A stretch of 64,000 nucleotides of DNA from Streptomyces pactum (GCF_002005225.1 NZ_CP019724.1:4094501-4158500); one strand, 5' to 3'. Positions 1-8,845 are shown, counted from the first letter of the stretch. Program-made: numbers and translations. The notes: generated from the letters alone by a model not told the origin.

Positions 1-523
1 TCGCCTCCGCCTCCTCGGCGACCTGCCCGGCGAAGGCGGCCCGGTCCCGGATGACGTCCTCCACGGACATCCGGCCGACGATCGCGCGCAGTGCGCCGGA
101 CAGCACCTCCTGGGTAAAGCCGACGATGCCGTCCTGCTGCATCAGGAACCGCTGCGCGGCGGCGCGGATCGCGTCCTCCGTGCCGCCGACCTTGACGATC
201 GCGACGCCTTCCAGGTTGGCCTTCACACCGCGCAGCGTCACCGCGCCGCGCACGGCGACCGGGATGTGCCGGGAGGAGAGGTCGAGCGTGAAGCGCTGCT
301 GCACGAACGGCACGACGAACACGCCGCCGCCGACCACGACCTTCTGGCCGCTGTTGTCGGTGATCACACGGCCGGTCTCCGGATCGGTGGACTTCTTGCC
401 GCGTCGCCCGGTGACGATGAACGCCTCGCTCGGCCCGGCCACCTTGTAGCGGCTGACCACCACCAGCGCGAGCAGTACCAGGAGTACGACGACTCCCAGC
501 ACCGCGATGACGACAGGACTCAT
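1..523 (-). CDS. flotillin family protein (3' part lies outside the window)
   Basis: Flotillins are membrane-anchored SPFH/band 7 scaffold proteins of functional membrane microdomains. About 174 N-terminal residues are present; the gene runs off the left edge. An N-terminal hydrophobic segment (about residues 4-24, rich in V and L) is followed by SRYKVAGPSEAFIVTG, typical of the flotillin start, then an SPFH-like domain with VVVGGGVFVVPFVQQ and EDVIRDRAAFAGQV. The gene lies 109 bases downstream of a NfeD-like gene on the same strand. That matches the known NfeD-flotillin pairing (YuaF/FloT in Bacillus), so the two are probably co-transcribed. The ATG start directly precedes the membrane segment. 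Confidence 0.9.
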   Translation of the reverse strand, partial: MSPVVIAVLGVVVLLVLLALVVVSRYKVAGPSEAFIVTGRRGKKSTDPETGRVITDNSGQKVVVGGGVFVVPFVQQRFTLDLSSRHIPVAVRGAVTLRGVKANLEGVAIVKVGGTEDAIRAAAQRFLMQQDGIVGFTQEVLSGALRAIVGRMSVEDVIRDRAAFAGQVAEEAEA

Positions 524-544
524 GGCAACGCCCCCGAATCACAT

Positions 545-628
545 TGAAATGGAACAGGCGGAACAGAAGAACAGAAGAACAGGAGAGACAAGAGAGATAT
601 GAGAAACAGGAGAAACAGGAGAAGCAGG
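545..628. repeat. strand-biased purine tract between nfeD and flotillin genes
   Basis: The plus strand is almost all purine apart from spaced C and T. It contains near-perfect short tandem units: GAGAAACAG three times at 601-627 (last copy with one change) and AACAGAAG twice just before. Both flanking genes read on the minus strand, so their mRNA would carry a pyrimidine-rich spacer. It is far more AT-rich than its surroundings. No hairpin or start codon was seen in it. Confidence 0.7.
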
Positions 629-632
629 CGGT

Positions 633-1142
633 TCAGCGGTCGACCGGGCGCACCACGACCGACGTCCCCGTCGGCACCGCCTCGACCCAGACCTCGGCTC
701 CCCGGGCCACCGGCTCCGCACTGCGCGCCGAGCACTTCAGCGGCTGGCCCGCGAGCCGGAGCATCACCTCGCCGAAGCCGTCGGCGGGGATGGCGGTCAC
801 GACCCTGCCGGACGTGCCCAGAAGGTCGTCCGTGCTGGGTGTGTCGGCGGGCTGATCGCGCATCAGCGCGCGGCTGAAGCGGTACGTCAGCCAGCCGGCC
901 CCCACCCCGGTGACCGCGCCGATCCCCGCGGCGCCCGCGGGTCCGGCCAGACCGGTGCCGAGGGCGATGGCGCCACCGAAGCCGGTCATCGCCGTGAACC
1001 CGGCGACGACCGGCAGCGACAGCCACCCCTCCAGGACGCCGTCCAGCGCTCCGTCGAACGCGCCTTCCAGCAGTCCGTCGAAGATCAGCGACAGGGCGAG
1101 CAGCACGACCCCCGTGATACCCAGCCCGAGAAACCAGGCCAT
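633..1142 (-). CDS. NfeD-like membrane protein
   Basis: A 169-residue protein with two hydrophobic N-terminal segments (about residues 3-20 and 42-85, rich in G, A, L) and a C-terminal beta-rich domain (about 105-169). The C-terminal pattern LLGTSGRVVTAIPADGFGEV...GAEVWVEAVPTGTSVVVRPV is typical of the NfeD OB-fold. NfeD proteins accompany flotillins and are thought to help organise or process them. An ATG start is preceded by a strong GAGAGGGGGA ribosome site. It is the first gene of a probable nfeD-flotillin operon. Confidence 0.82.
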   Translation of the reverse strand: MAWFLGLGITGVVLLALSLIFDGLLEGAFDGALDGVLEGWLSLPVVAGFTAMTGFGGAIALGTGLAGPAGAAGIGAVTGVGAGWLTYRFSRALMRDQPADTPSTDDLLGTSGRVVTAIPADGFGEVMLRLAGQPLKCSARSAEPVARGAEVWVEAVPTGTSVVVRPVDR

Positions 1143-1348
1143 CGTGCCGTCCCCCTCTCGCCCGTCGCTGAGCTTCGGTGAAACGAATCGTCACACGCGG
1201 CGGAGGAGGGCGTCACTGCCGTGTTCCGGCAATCTTTACGCGTCTTTAATGCCGCCCTCCGTCCCTCCTCCGTCTCTCCTTCATCCCTCCTCCGGTCGCT
1301 TCGCGCGCACGGGGAACCACACCTGCCGCCGGTACCGTCCTCACTCAA

Positions 1349-3304
1349 ATGGGCACTCAAACGGGGAGCGTTCCGAATCAGGTTCCGCAGGGCGACGCAT
1401 ACGCGCACATGGTGGTGTGCGGCGACGACGGACTGGCCCACCGGCTGGCCGCCGAACTGCGCGGTGTGTACCGCGAACAGGTCACGCTCGTCGTCCCGCC
1501 CTCCGGGCGCCGGGTGCGCCAGCCGATGGTCGGGCGGGCCCGCGCCGCCTCGGCCGCGCTGCTGGACATGGTCAACGCGGCCGTCAACCGCTCGGGCAAC
1601 GGCGAGCAGAGCGGCACCAGCCGCGAACTGGAGGCCGCCGAATCCACCGAGGACGTCCTGGCGGAGGCCGGCGTGGACCGGGCAGCCGCACTGGCCCTCG
1701 TGTACGACGACGACGAGACCAACATCCGCGCCGCACTGACCGCCCGTCGGCTCAACCCCCGGCTGCGCCTGGTCCTGCGCCTGTACAACCGGCGGCTCGG
1801 CCGGCACATCGAGCAACTCCTCGACCAGAGCGCCGCGCTGGCGACCGGCGACGCACGGCAGTCGGGGCTCGACGGCGCCGGTACCTCCACCACCGTGCTG
1901 TCCGACGCGGACACGGCCGCGCCCGCGCTGGCCGCGACCGCCCTCGTCGGCACCAGCAAGGTCGTCGAGACGGACGGCCTGCTGCTGCGCGCGGTGGAAC
2001 GGCAGCCGCCCCGCCCCGGTGAGGTGGCCGACCCCGGCCTGTGCACCCTCGCGCTGCTGTCCACGACGAGCAACGACCCGGCGGGCGCGGACGGTTCGGA
2101 GGAGAGCGGCGAGCAGGGCCCGCAACTGCTGCCCGACGCGGCGGCGGTGGAGGCGGCCACCGGACGCGGCACCGTCGCCCTGGAGCAGGTGTCCTACGCC
2201 GGTCCGCCACTGCCCACCACGCGCGCCGGCGTGCCGCCGTTCGGTGAGCTGTTCTCGCGGCGGCTGCGCTGGTCGCTGGCGGGTCTGGGCGCCTGCGTGG
2301 TCGCGCTCGCCGTGGCACTGATGGTGGTCACCGACGACCATCCGCTGCACGCCACCTACGTGACCCTGCTCGACCTGTTCGCCATCAACGAACCGGCGCA
2401 CAACAAGGACGCGGGACGGCAGGTGCTCCAACTGCTGTCCGGCTTCGTCGGGTTACTGCTGCTGCCGGTGCTGCTGGCCGCCGTACTCGAAGCGCTCGGG
2501 ACCTTCCGCAACGCCTCGGCGGTACGGAAGCCGCCACGCGGGCTCGGCGGGCACGTCGTCCTGCTCGGTCTCGGCAAGATCGGCACGCGGGTACTGACCC
2601 GGCTCCGGGAGATGGACATCCCCGTGGTGTGCGTGGAGGCCGACCCCGAGGCGCGCGGTATGGCGACCGCACGGCGGCTGCGGGTGCCGGTGGTGCTCGG
2701 GGACGTCACCCAGGAGGGAGTCCTGGAGGCCGCCAAGATCCACCGCGCGCACTCGCTGCTCGCCCTGACCAGCGTGGACACCACCAACCTGGAGGCCGCT
2801 CTCTACGCCCGCTCCGTACGGTCCCGCCTGCGGGTGGTGCTGCGCCTGTACGACGACGACTTCGCGACCGCCGTGTACCGCACCCTGCGCGCCGCGCACC
2901 CGGGCGCGCTCACCCGGAGCCGCAGTGTGACCCACCTGTCCGCGCCGGCCTTCGCCGGGGCGATGATGGGCCGCCAGATCCTCGGGGCGATCCCCGTCGA
3001 GCGGCGGGTGCTGCTGTTCGCGGCGGTGAAGGTGGCCGGGCATCGGCAGTTGGAGGGGAAGACGGTCGGTGAGGCGTTCCGGGCGGGGGCGTGGCGGGTG
3101 CTGGCGCTGGAGGTCCCCGACGAGGAGCGGGAGGCTGCCGCCCGTGCCGACGGCGCGGGCGGCGGCGAGCGGGGGTCCAGGTTGGTGTGGGAGCTGCCCG
3201 ACACGTATGTCCTGCGGAGCGAGGACCGGGTGGTGCTGGCGGCCACACGGCGGGGGCTGGCCGAGCTGCTGGGGCGGCGGGCGCGGCAGCGGACGGACGT
3301 GTAG
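1349..3304 (+). CDS. two-RCK (TrkA-N) NAD-binding membrane protein, potassium-channel-like
   Basis: A 651-residue protein with two RCK/TrkA-N Rossmann modules around a short membrane part. The first (about residues 18-150) begins HMVVCGDDGLAHRLAAEL. Two hydrophobic segments lie at about 305-328 and 357-382. The second Rossmann fold starts near 400 with HVVLLGLGKIGTRV and is followed by a TrkA-C-like domain. RCK domains sense nucleotides or ions and gate cation channels. The loop between the membrane segments (TYVTLLDLFAINEP) lacks the TVGYG potassium filter, so ion selectivity is unclear. No ribosome site precedes the ATG at 1349; an in-frame ATG at 1409, just before the first Rossmann strand, is an alternative. 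The last codons lie in a 13-bp tandem repeat. Confidence 0.85.
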   Translation: MGTQTGSVPNQVPQGDAYAHMVVCGDDGLAHRLAAELRGVYREQVTLVVPPSGRRVRQPMVGRARAASAALLDMVNAAVNRSGNGEQSGTSRELEAAESTEDVLAEAGVDRAAALALVYDDDETNIRAALTARRLNPRLRLVLRLYNRRLGRHIEQLLDQSAALATGDARQSGLDGAGTSTTVLSDADTAAPALAATALVGTSKVVETDGLLLRAVERQPPRPGEVADPGLCTLALLSTTSNDPAGADGSEESGEQGPQLLPDAAAVEAATGRGTVALEQVSYAGPPLPTTRAGVPPFGELFSRRLRWSLAGLGACVVALAVALMVVTDDHPLHATYVTLLDLFAINEPAHNKDAGRQVLQLLSGFVGLLLLPVLLAAVLEALGTFRNASAVRKPPRGLGGHVVLLGLGKIGTRVLTRLREMDIPVVCVEADPEARGMATARRLRVPVVLGDVTQEGVLEAAKIHRAHSLLALTSVDTTNLEAALYARSVRSRLRVVLRLYDDDFATAVYRTLRAAHPGALTRSRSVTHLSAPAFAGAMMGRQILGAIPVERRVLLFAAVKVAGHRQLEGKTVGEAFRAGAWRVLALEVPDEEREAAARADGAGGGERGSRLVWELPDTYVLRSEDRVVLAATRRGLAELLGRRARQRTDV

Positions 3305-3330
3305 GGCGGACGTGTAGGGCGGACGTGTGG
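3295..3330. repeat. 13-bp tandem repeat containing the TrkA-like gene stop codon
   Basis: The unit GGACGTGTAGGGC occurs twice perfectly (3295-3307, 3308-3320) plus a partial third copy. The TAG stop of the upstream gene lies in the first copy, so the 3' end of the coding sequence has been duplicated into the untranslated region. Confidence 0.85.
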
Positions 3331-3390
3331 GGACGCCGCCCCTACCGCCCCGCCGGAGGGCTCCGCCCGCTGGCCCCCGGCCGGTGCGCC

Positions 3391-3466
3391 CACCCGCCAC
3401 CCGGGCCGGCCCGGCAGCAAGCCACCCGCCACCCGGGCCGGCCCGGCAGCAAGCCACCCGCCACCC
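3391..3466. repeat. 32-bp GC tandem repeat between convergent genes
   Basis: A 32-bp unit beginning CACCCGCCACCCGGGCCGGC starts at 3391 and 3423, with a partial third copy from 3455. It fills the space between the convergent RCK-protein and peptidase genes. Each unit contains CCGGGCCGGCCCGG, which is self-complementary in part, so it may help end transcription from both sides. Confidence 0.8.
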
Positions 3467-3524
3467 GACTGGGCCGGTCGAGAAGGCCCCGTCACGCGCC
3501 CGCCCGGCCCGGTCGGCCGAAGGG

Positions 3525-5384
3525 CTAGGAGGCGGTCGGCAAGTGCCTCGCCGCGAAGTCCAGTTCCAGTCCGACCTGCTTGATGCGCTCGTCCACGACC
3601 AGTGACCCGTGCCCCGCGTCGTAGCGGTAGACCTCGTGGACGGCGCCCCTCGCCTCCAGGCGTTCGACGTAGTTCTCGACCTGGCGGATCGGGCAGCGCG
3701 GGTCGTTGACACCGGCGGAGATGTAGACCGGGGCCTTGACCTGGTCGACGTAGGTCAGCGGTGAGGACGCCTCGAAGCGGTCGGGGACCTCTTCGGGGGT
3801 GCCGCCGAGGAGGGTGCGGTCGAGGGCCTTCAGGCCCTCCATCTCGTCGTGGTACGCGGTGACGTAGTCGGCGACCGGGACGGCGGCGATGCCCAGCGTC
3901 CACGCCTCGGGCCGGGTGCCGATGCCGAGGAGGGTGAGGTAGCCGCCCCAGGAGCCGCCGGTGAGGATCAGGCGCTCGGGGTCCGCGAGGCCGGAGGTGA
4001 CCGCCCACTCGCGGACCGCCTCGATGTCCTCCAGCTCGATGAGTCCGACCCGGTGCTTGAGTGCGTCGGTCCAGGCGCGGCCGTATCCGGTGGAGCCGCG
4101 GTAGTTGACGCGGACCACCGCGTATCCGTGGTCGACCCAGGCGGCGGGGCCGGCGGCGAAGGCGTCGCTGTCGTGCCAGGTCGGGCCGCCGTGGATGTCG
4201 AAGACCGTCGGGAGCGGGCCGGTCGTGCCGGCCGGCTTCTGGACCAGGGCGTGGACGCGGCCGCCCGGGCCCTCCACCCACACGTCCTCCACCGGGACCG
4301 AGCCCGGTGACTTCATGCCGGGCGGGTCCAGGACGACCCGCCCGGTCGTCGAGCGGACCGCCGACGGCTCGGCGGCCGACGACCACAGGTACTCCACACT
4401 GCCGTCCGGGCGGGCCGTCGCCCCGGAGACGGTGCCGGCCGGGGTCTCGATCTCCACCAGCTCGCGCTCGGCGAAGTCGTAGCGGAACAGCTCGCTGCGG
4501 GCCTCGAAGCCGTGCACGATCAGCAGGCCGCCGCCGTCCGGATACCACTCGGCGCTGACGTCACCGGGCAGCTCCAGGGCGAGGTCGGTCTGCTCGCCCG
4601 TCGCCACGTCCCACACCAGGGGCTCCCAGCGGCCCCGGCGCTGGTGGCCGATGAGCAGGCGGGTGTCGCCGTCGACCGGCGCGAACCCGAGGACCTCCAG
4701 GCCCAGCTCCTGCTCGCCGCCCTGCGTGTCGTCGAGCTCGGCGACCACCGAACCGTCGGGGCGCAGGACGCGCAGCGCCGAGTGCATGGCGTCGCCGTGC
4801 TCGGTGTGCTCGATGGCGATCAGCGTGCCGTCGTGGGAGAGGTCGCCGACGCCCGCGGACTCGCGGTGCCGGTAGATCTCCGCCGGGGCCCCGCCCGCGT
4901 ACGCGACGTGGATCGTCGTACCGTCCTCGTCGGTCGATCGGCCGATCACCGCCGTACGCCCGTCGCGGCCGAGGGCGAGGCCCGCCGGGTAGGAGGGGTC
5001 GAGGCCCGGCACCGCGAGCTCGTCCTCACCGCCCGGGAAGGGCTGGCGGCGCCAGACGCCGAACTCGTCGCCGTCCTTGTCGTCGAACCACCAGATCCAG
5101 TCGCCGTCCGGCGAGAGCACGCCGTCCGTCGTGCCGTTGGGCCGGTCGGTGACCTGGCGCTGCTCGCCGGTCGACCGGTCCCAGGCGTACAGCTCGTACG
5201 TCCCCGTCGCGTTCGACACGAACAGGGAGCGGTCCGGTGCGTCCTCGGCCCAGTCGGGCAGCGACACCCGCGGTGCCCGGAACCGCTTCTCCCAGTCGGG
5301 CATCTCCGCGCCCTGCGGGCCGTCCCCCGCGCTGCCCTGTCCCCGCCGCTGGTCCGGTGACACGGACCCGTTGCTCTCAGTCAT
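3525..5384 (-). CDS. S9 family (prolyl oligopeptidase-type) serine peptidase
   Basis: A 619-residue S9 family peptidase, probably an acylaminoacyl or oligopeptide hydrolase. The N-terminal half (about residues 45-370) is a beta-propeller with repeated YAWD, WDV and DG blades. The C-terminal half is an alpha/beta hydrolase fold: HGGPTWHDSDAF oxyanion region, nucleophile Ser in GGSWGGY (near residue 478), Asp in GVNDPRCP (near 560), His in YDAGHGS (near 590). There is no signal peptide, so it is probably cytoplasmic. The frame is open further upstream, but the ATG at 5384 is the first start whose product looks like a family member. Confidence 0.9.
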   Translation of the reverse strand: MTESNGSVSPDQRRGQGSAGDGPQGAEMPDWEKRFRAPRVSLPDWAEDAPDRSLFVSNATGTYELYAWDRSTGEQRQVTDRPNGTTDGVLSPDGDWIWWFDDKDGDEFGVWRRQPFPGGEDELAVPGLDPSYPAGLALGRDGRTAVIGRSTDEDGTTIHVAYAGGAPAEIYRHRESAGVGDLSHDGTLIAIEHTEHGDAMHSALRVLRPDGSVVAELDDTQGGEQELGLEVLGFAPVDGDTRLLIGHQRRGRWEPLVWDVATGEQTDLALELPGDVSAEWYPDGGGLLIVHGFEARSELFRYDFAERELVEIETPAGTVSGATARPDGSVEYLWSSAAEPSAVRSTTGRVVLDPPGMKSPGSVPVEDVWVEGPGGRVHALVQKPAGTTGPLPTVFDIHGGPTWHDSDAFAAGPAAWVDHGYAVVRVNYRGSTGYGRAWTDALKHRVGLIELEDIEAVREWAVTSGLADPERLILTGGSWGGYLTLLGIGTRPEAWTLGIAAVPVADYVTAYHDEMEGLKALDRTLLGGTPEEVPDRFEASSPLTYVDQVKAPVYISAGVNDPRCPIRQVENYVERLEARGAVHEVYRYDAGHGSLVVDERIKQVGLELDFAARHLPTAS

Positions 5385-5526
5385 GGCCCCATACTGCCCC
5401 GTCCCGGGGACAACGCGCAGATCAGATCCCCAGCCTGTGGACAACTCCGCCCGCCCCGCCTCCGCCCGCCACTTTTCCACAGCCCCGCGGACGGGTGGCG
5501 GGGGCGCGCACCGTACCGTGGAGGGC

Positions 5527-6330
5527 GTGTACCGGTTTCTGCTGACGCCCCGATGGTGGGGGATCAACGTCTTCGTCGTCCTGGCCATCCCGTTCTGCGT
5601 CTTCATGGGTTCCTGGCAGCTCGGCCGGTTCGAGGACCGGGTGCAGGACCACGAGACCGCGACCGCGCAGGACGAGTCGGGCCGCCGGGAGGCGGCCCGC
5701 CCGCTGGCGGAGCTGCTGCCCGTGGACAAGGCGACGGTCGGCGACCAGACCACCGTGAGCGGCCGGTACGACGATCAGCTCCTCGTCCCGGAGCGGAAGC
5801 TGGACGGCCGGGAGGGCTACTACGTCCTCACCCTGCTGCGCACCGACGCGGACAAGGCGCTGCCCGTCGTACGCGGCTGGCTGCCCGGCGAGCCCGACCC
5901 GGCGAAGGTCCCGGCCCCGCCCACGGGCGAGGTCACCGTCACCGGAGCGCTCCAGGCGGCCGAGTCGGTCGGCGCCAACGGCGTCAGCGGCCGCACCGGA
6001 TGGCCGGCCGGACAGACCGGCGCGATCAGCGCGGCGACCCTGCTCAACCTGGTGCCGTACGACGTGTACGACGCGTGGGTCACGCTCAACGAGGGCGACT
6101 CCGGGATGCGCGCCGTGCCGGTGAGCGCGCCGCAGAACACGGGACTGGACCTCAAGGCGTTCCAGAACCTCGGATACACCGCCGAGTGGTTCGCGTTCGT
6201 GGGCTTCGTGGTCTTCATGTGGTTCCGGCTGCTGCGCCGCGAGGTCGAGCTCGCCCGGGACGCGGAACTGGGCCTGGTCACGGAGGACGAGCCGGAGCCG
6301 GAGCCGCAGCGCGCGCCGTCAGGCGTCTGA
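5527..6330 (+). CDS. SURF1 family protein
   Basis: A 267-residue membrane protein of the SURF1/Shy1 family, which assists assembly of haem-copper cytochrome oxidase. It starts with a GTG and YRFLLTPRWWGINVFVVLAIPFCVFMGSWQLGR, the first membrane segment with the family's GxWQLxR motif, and ends with a second segment (about residues 226-243, WFAFVGFVVFMWF) and an acidic tail. The domain between carries VSGRYD, PVVRGWLP and VTGAL, as in the family. The frame stays open into the upstream gene, but this GTG lies right before the first membrane helix and clear of the divergent peptidase start. Confidence 0.9.
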   Translation: MYRFLLTPRWWGINVFVVLAIPFCVFMGSWQLGRFEDRVQDHETATAQDESGRREAARPLAELLPVDKATVGDQTTVSGRYDDQLLVPERKLDGREGYYVLTLLRTDADKALPVVRGWLPGEPDPAKVPAPPTGEVTVTGALQAAESVGANGVSGRTGWPAGQTGAISAATLLNLVPYDVYDAWVTLNEGDSGMRAVPVSAPQNTGLDLKAFQNLGYTAEWFAFVGFVVFMWFRLLRREVELARDAELGLVTEDEPEPEPQRAPSGV

Positions 6331-6360
6331 CCCCGCACGCGCGGCGGGGCCCGGGGCGCG

Positions 6361-6440
6361 CGCCCGCCGTCCGACTCCGGACGCGCGGCAAAGCCCGAGG
6401 CGCCCGCCGTCCGACTCCGGACGCGCGGCAAGGCCCGAGA
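6361..6440. repeat. 40-bp tandem repeat, two copies
   Basis: A 40-bp unit starting CGCCCGCCGTCCGACTCCGG is present at 6361-6400 and 6401-6440 with two differences, and a degenerate part copy lies just before. It fills the gap between the convergent SURF1 gene and the sigma-factor partner gene. Confidence 0.85.
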
Positions 6441-6458
6441 CCGCCCCGCCGCCGAGGG

Positions 6459-7799
6459 TTACATCCCCGTCCCCGCCAGCACTCCCGTCCAGTACACCGT
6501 CCCCGCGCACGCGTCGGACACCGTGGCCGTCGCCGAACCGACGCCGCCCTCCGGGGTGTACGTCACCGCCACGCTCCCGTCGGCCGGGCCGTCCTCGGTG
6601 ACGAGCTGGGTCGTGGGGGCGGTGTCGCCGCCGCCCCCGCCGCCGGTGGAGGCGCCGCCCGCGGCGGGCGTCGCGGGCTCGGTGGGCGAGGGGGCGGGCG
6701 AGGGACCGCCGGTGCCGCCCTCCGTGGTGCCGCCCGTGGTGGGGCAGGTCTCCGAGGGCACCCAGGCGAATCGCACCTCGTACGCGGAGCTCGGCACCAG
6801 GGTCAGCGTGGTGGTCTCCAGGGACGGGTCGGGCAGCCCGGCCGCGGCGTCCCCGGCCGCGTGCCGTGCCGTGCCGATCTTCGTGGCGTCCGCCGCGCCC
6901 TGCGGGGTGGCGACCACGTTGCCGGGGCCGGTGACGGTGCAGCCGTCCGGGGAGACGTTGGTGACGCGGAAGGAGCCGTAGACCACGCCCGTGGAGTCGG
7001 GTGCGGCACTGCTCGCCACGGCCGGGCCGAGCTGCTTCGCCGTACACGCGGGGACGTCGACGGCGGCACTGGCGGACGGGTCGGTGCCGGGCGCCGTGCC
7101 CGTCGCGGCGCCGCTCTCCCTGCCCTTGTCCGGCGTCTTCTCGGGATCGGCCTTGTCCTTGCCCTCGGCCGTGCCCGCGGAGCCGGCGATGCCGCTCTGG
7201 CCGCCGGCCGGGTCCTTGCCCTGGGAGGCACCGCCCTGGGCCTGCGAGGCGTGACCCGCGACGGACGGGTCGGCCCCCGGGCCGGTGGCGCCCGAGACGT
7301 GCACGAGGGCCGGAACCGCCGTGCCGATGAAGAGGGCGGCGGCCGCCACGCCGACCACGGCCTGACGCTTGCGGGCCCGCCGGGCGGGCACCGCGCGGCG
7401 CAGGTGGTCCAGGGTGCCGTCGCTCGGCTCCACGTCCTGGACGGCCTGGTGCAGCATCCTGCGCAGGGCCAGCTCCTCGGAGCCGAGCCCATCGGTCCCT
7501 CGGGTGCCCGTCCCGTGAGCGTCGGGACCATGGGCCTCGGAGCCCTGGCCGTCCGGGCCTTGGGCGTGGGACCCCTGTTCGGCGGAGCCCTGGGCGTCGG
7601 GTCCCTGGGCCTCGGGACCCCGGACGTCGGGGCCCTGTTCGGCGGGGCCGTGGTTCACAGTTCCGTTCCCAGCGTGCGTGTGCTTCGGCTGCTCTTGCCC
7701 GATCAGCCCGGCGGTTCCGGTCGGCTCGGTCGGCGCGTGCCCCTCCCGGGGTGCGCGCTCGTCGCGGGCGTCGCGCCGCGCGTCGTCGCCGTCGCTCAT
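6459..7799 (-). CDS. membrane protein coupled to the ECF sigma gene, DUF4232-like exported domain
   Basis: A 446-residue protein. Residues 1-95 are low-complexity, with many GP, QG and HG steps. A short helical region (about 100-140, ELALRRMLHQAVQDVEP) precedes one membrane segment (about 145-168). A Thr/Ala/Gly-rich linker then leads to a C-terminal domain with conserved Cys and SFRVTNVSPDGCTVTGPG, resembling exported DUF4232 domains. The start overlaps the sigma-factor stop (ATGA), which implies translational coupling. A cytoplasmic part, one helix and an outer domain fit a membrane partner or anti-sigma role for the sigma factor, though no zinc-type anti-sigma motif was seen. The role is inference. 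Confidence 0.75.
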   Translation of the reverse strand: MSDGDDARRDARDERAPREGHAPTEPTGTAGLIGQEQPKHTHAGNGTVNHGPAEQGPDVRGPEAQGPDAQGSAEQGSHAQGPDGQGSEAHGPDAHGTGTRGTDGLGSEELALRRMLHQAVQDVEPSDGTLDHLRRAVPARRARKRQAVVGVAAAALFIGTAVPALVHVSGATGPGADPSVAGHASQAQGGASQGKDPAGGQSGIAGSAGTAEGKDKADPEKTPDKGRESGAATGTAPGTDPSASAAVDVPACTAKQLGPAVASSAAPDSTGVVYGSFRVTNVSPDGCTVTGPGNVVATPQGAADATKIGTARHAAGDAAAGLPDPSLETTTLTLVPSSAYEVRFAWVPSETCPTTGGTTEGGTGGPSPAPSPTEPATPAAGGASTGGGGGGDTAPTTQLVTEDGPADGSVAVTYTPEGGVGSATATVSDACAGTVYWTGVLAGTGM

Positions 7800-8470
7800 G
7801 CCGGTGTCTCCATGGCCACCCTGAGCGCCGCGATGCCGCGCGATCCGTACGCCTTGACCGAGCCCAGGGATATGCCGAGCGTCGCGGCGACCTGCGCCTC
7901 GGTCATGTCGGCGAAGTAGCGCAGGACCAGGACCTCGCGCTGGCGGCGCTGCAGTCCCTTCATCGCCTTGATCAGCGAGTCGCGCTCCAACTGGTCGTAG
8001 GCGCCCTCCTCCGCGCTCGCCATGTCCGGCATGGGCTTGGAGAGCAGCTTGAGGCCGAGGATGCGGCGGCGCAGCGCCGAGCGCGACAGGTTGACGACGG
8101 TCTGGCGCAGGTACGCCAGGGTCTTCTCCGGGTCACGCACGCGTTTGCGCGCCGAGTGGACGCGGATGAAGGCCTCCTGGACGACGTCCTCGCAGGAGGC
8201 GGTGTCGTCGAGCAGGAGGGCGGCGAGGCCGAGCAGCGAGCGGTAGTGCGCCCGGTACGTCTCGGTGAGGTGGTCGACGGTGGTACCCGCCGCCACCGCG
8301 TCCTCCGCGCCGTCGCGCTGGTTCGAAATGCGGGCCGGCCGCGCTGCGGGCATGGGCGCGATCACCGGCATGCCACCGGCCGGACCGGCCACACGGGGAC
8401 GGACGGACCGGCCGGGCGGGCGCAGCGCCGCGCCCCGCGTTCCTGCGGTGAATTCGAGTACCTCTGCCAC
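7796..8470 (-). CDS. SigE-family ECF RNA polymerase sigma factor
   Basis: A 224-residue sigma-70 family protein with region 2 (about residues 68-135: YRAHYRSLLGLAALLLDDTASCEDVVQEAFIRV) and region 4 (about 165-220: LQRRQREVLVLRYFADMTEAQVAATLGISLGSVKAYGSRGIAAL, helix-turn-helix). Such ECF factors direct RNA polymerase to stress or envelope promoters. Residues 1-55 are a Pro/Ala/Arg-rich extension of unknown role, so a shorter start near residue 60 is possible. It is the first gene of a two-gene unit with the membrane protein downstream. Confidence 0.88.
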   Translation of the reverse strand: MAEVLEFTAGTRGAALRPPGRSVRPRVAGPAGGMPVIAPMPAARPARISNQRDGAEDAVAAGTTVDHLTETYRAHYRSLLGLAALLLDDTASCEDVVQEAFIRVHSARKRVRDPEKTLAYLRQTVVNLSRSALRRRILGLKLLSKPMPDMASAEEGAYDQLERDSLIKAMKGLQRRQREVLVLRYFADMTEAQVAATLGISLGSVKAYGSRGIAALRVAMETPA

Positions 8471-8845
8471 GCCAGTTGGACACGCTCACCCCCGTGAGGG
8501 TTGTACGTGCCGGGCGTCAGGTTCCCGGGTCTGTCGGGCAGCCACCCGGCTGACGGTGCGTCATAGGCCCTCATCGTCCCGCTCTTCCCCTATGTCCCAT
8601 GTGCACGAGCGTCCCCACGCCCGTCCTCGGCGTCCCCACGCCGACTCGCGCGTCCCCGCGCCCTGAATGGGTGACCGCAAAGACGCCCCCGCCCTTCACG
8701 CGGTTGCGGAGGGCGGGGAGGAAATCCTCTGATGCCACAGGTGCCGGGTACAAGTAGCCCGGACCAACTTCCGGATCACATCTCGCCCATGGATCCTACG
8801 AACGAAGCCCACAGCGGCCAGGGATCACGCCGAACTGATCCCTGT
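8471..8845. other. 375-bp gene-free spacer between asd and the sigma gene
   Basis: The spacer should hold the promoter of the minus-strand sigma gene near 8475-8560. At 8609-8665 there are three imperfect copies of a GCGTCCCCACGCC-type element. A small open frame here (8571-8753) shows no coding character. The end near asd contains a hairpin (listed separately). Confidence 0.5.
8819..8844 (-). terminator. hairpin directly after asd
   Basis: A perfect 9-bp inverted repeat, CAGGGATCA and TGATCCCTG, with an 8-base loop, begins one base beyond the asd stop codon. No T-run follows, as is usual for streptomycete terminators. It probably ends or stabilises the ask-asd transcript. Confidence 0.65.

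Noticed and set aside
8571..8753. 60-codon frame in the asd/sigma spacer
   Set aside because: Composition is repetitive, there is no ribosome site, and it fills a promoter region.
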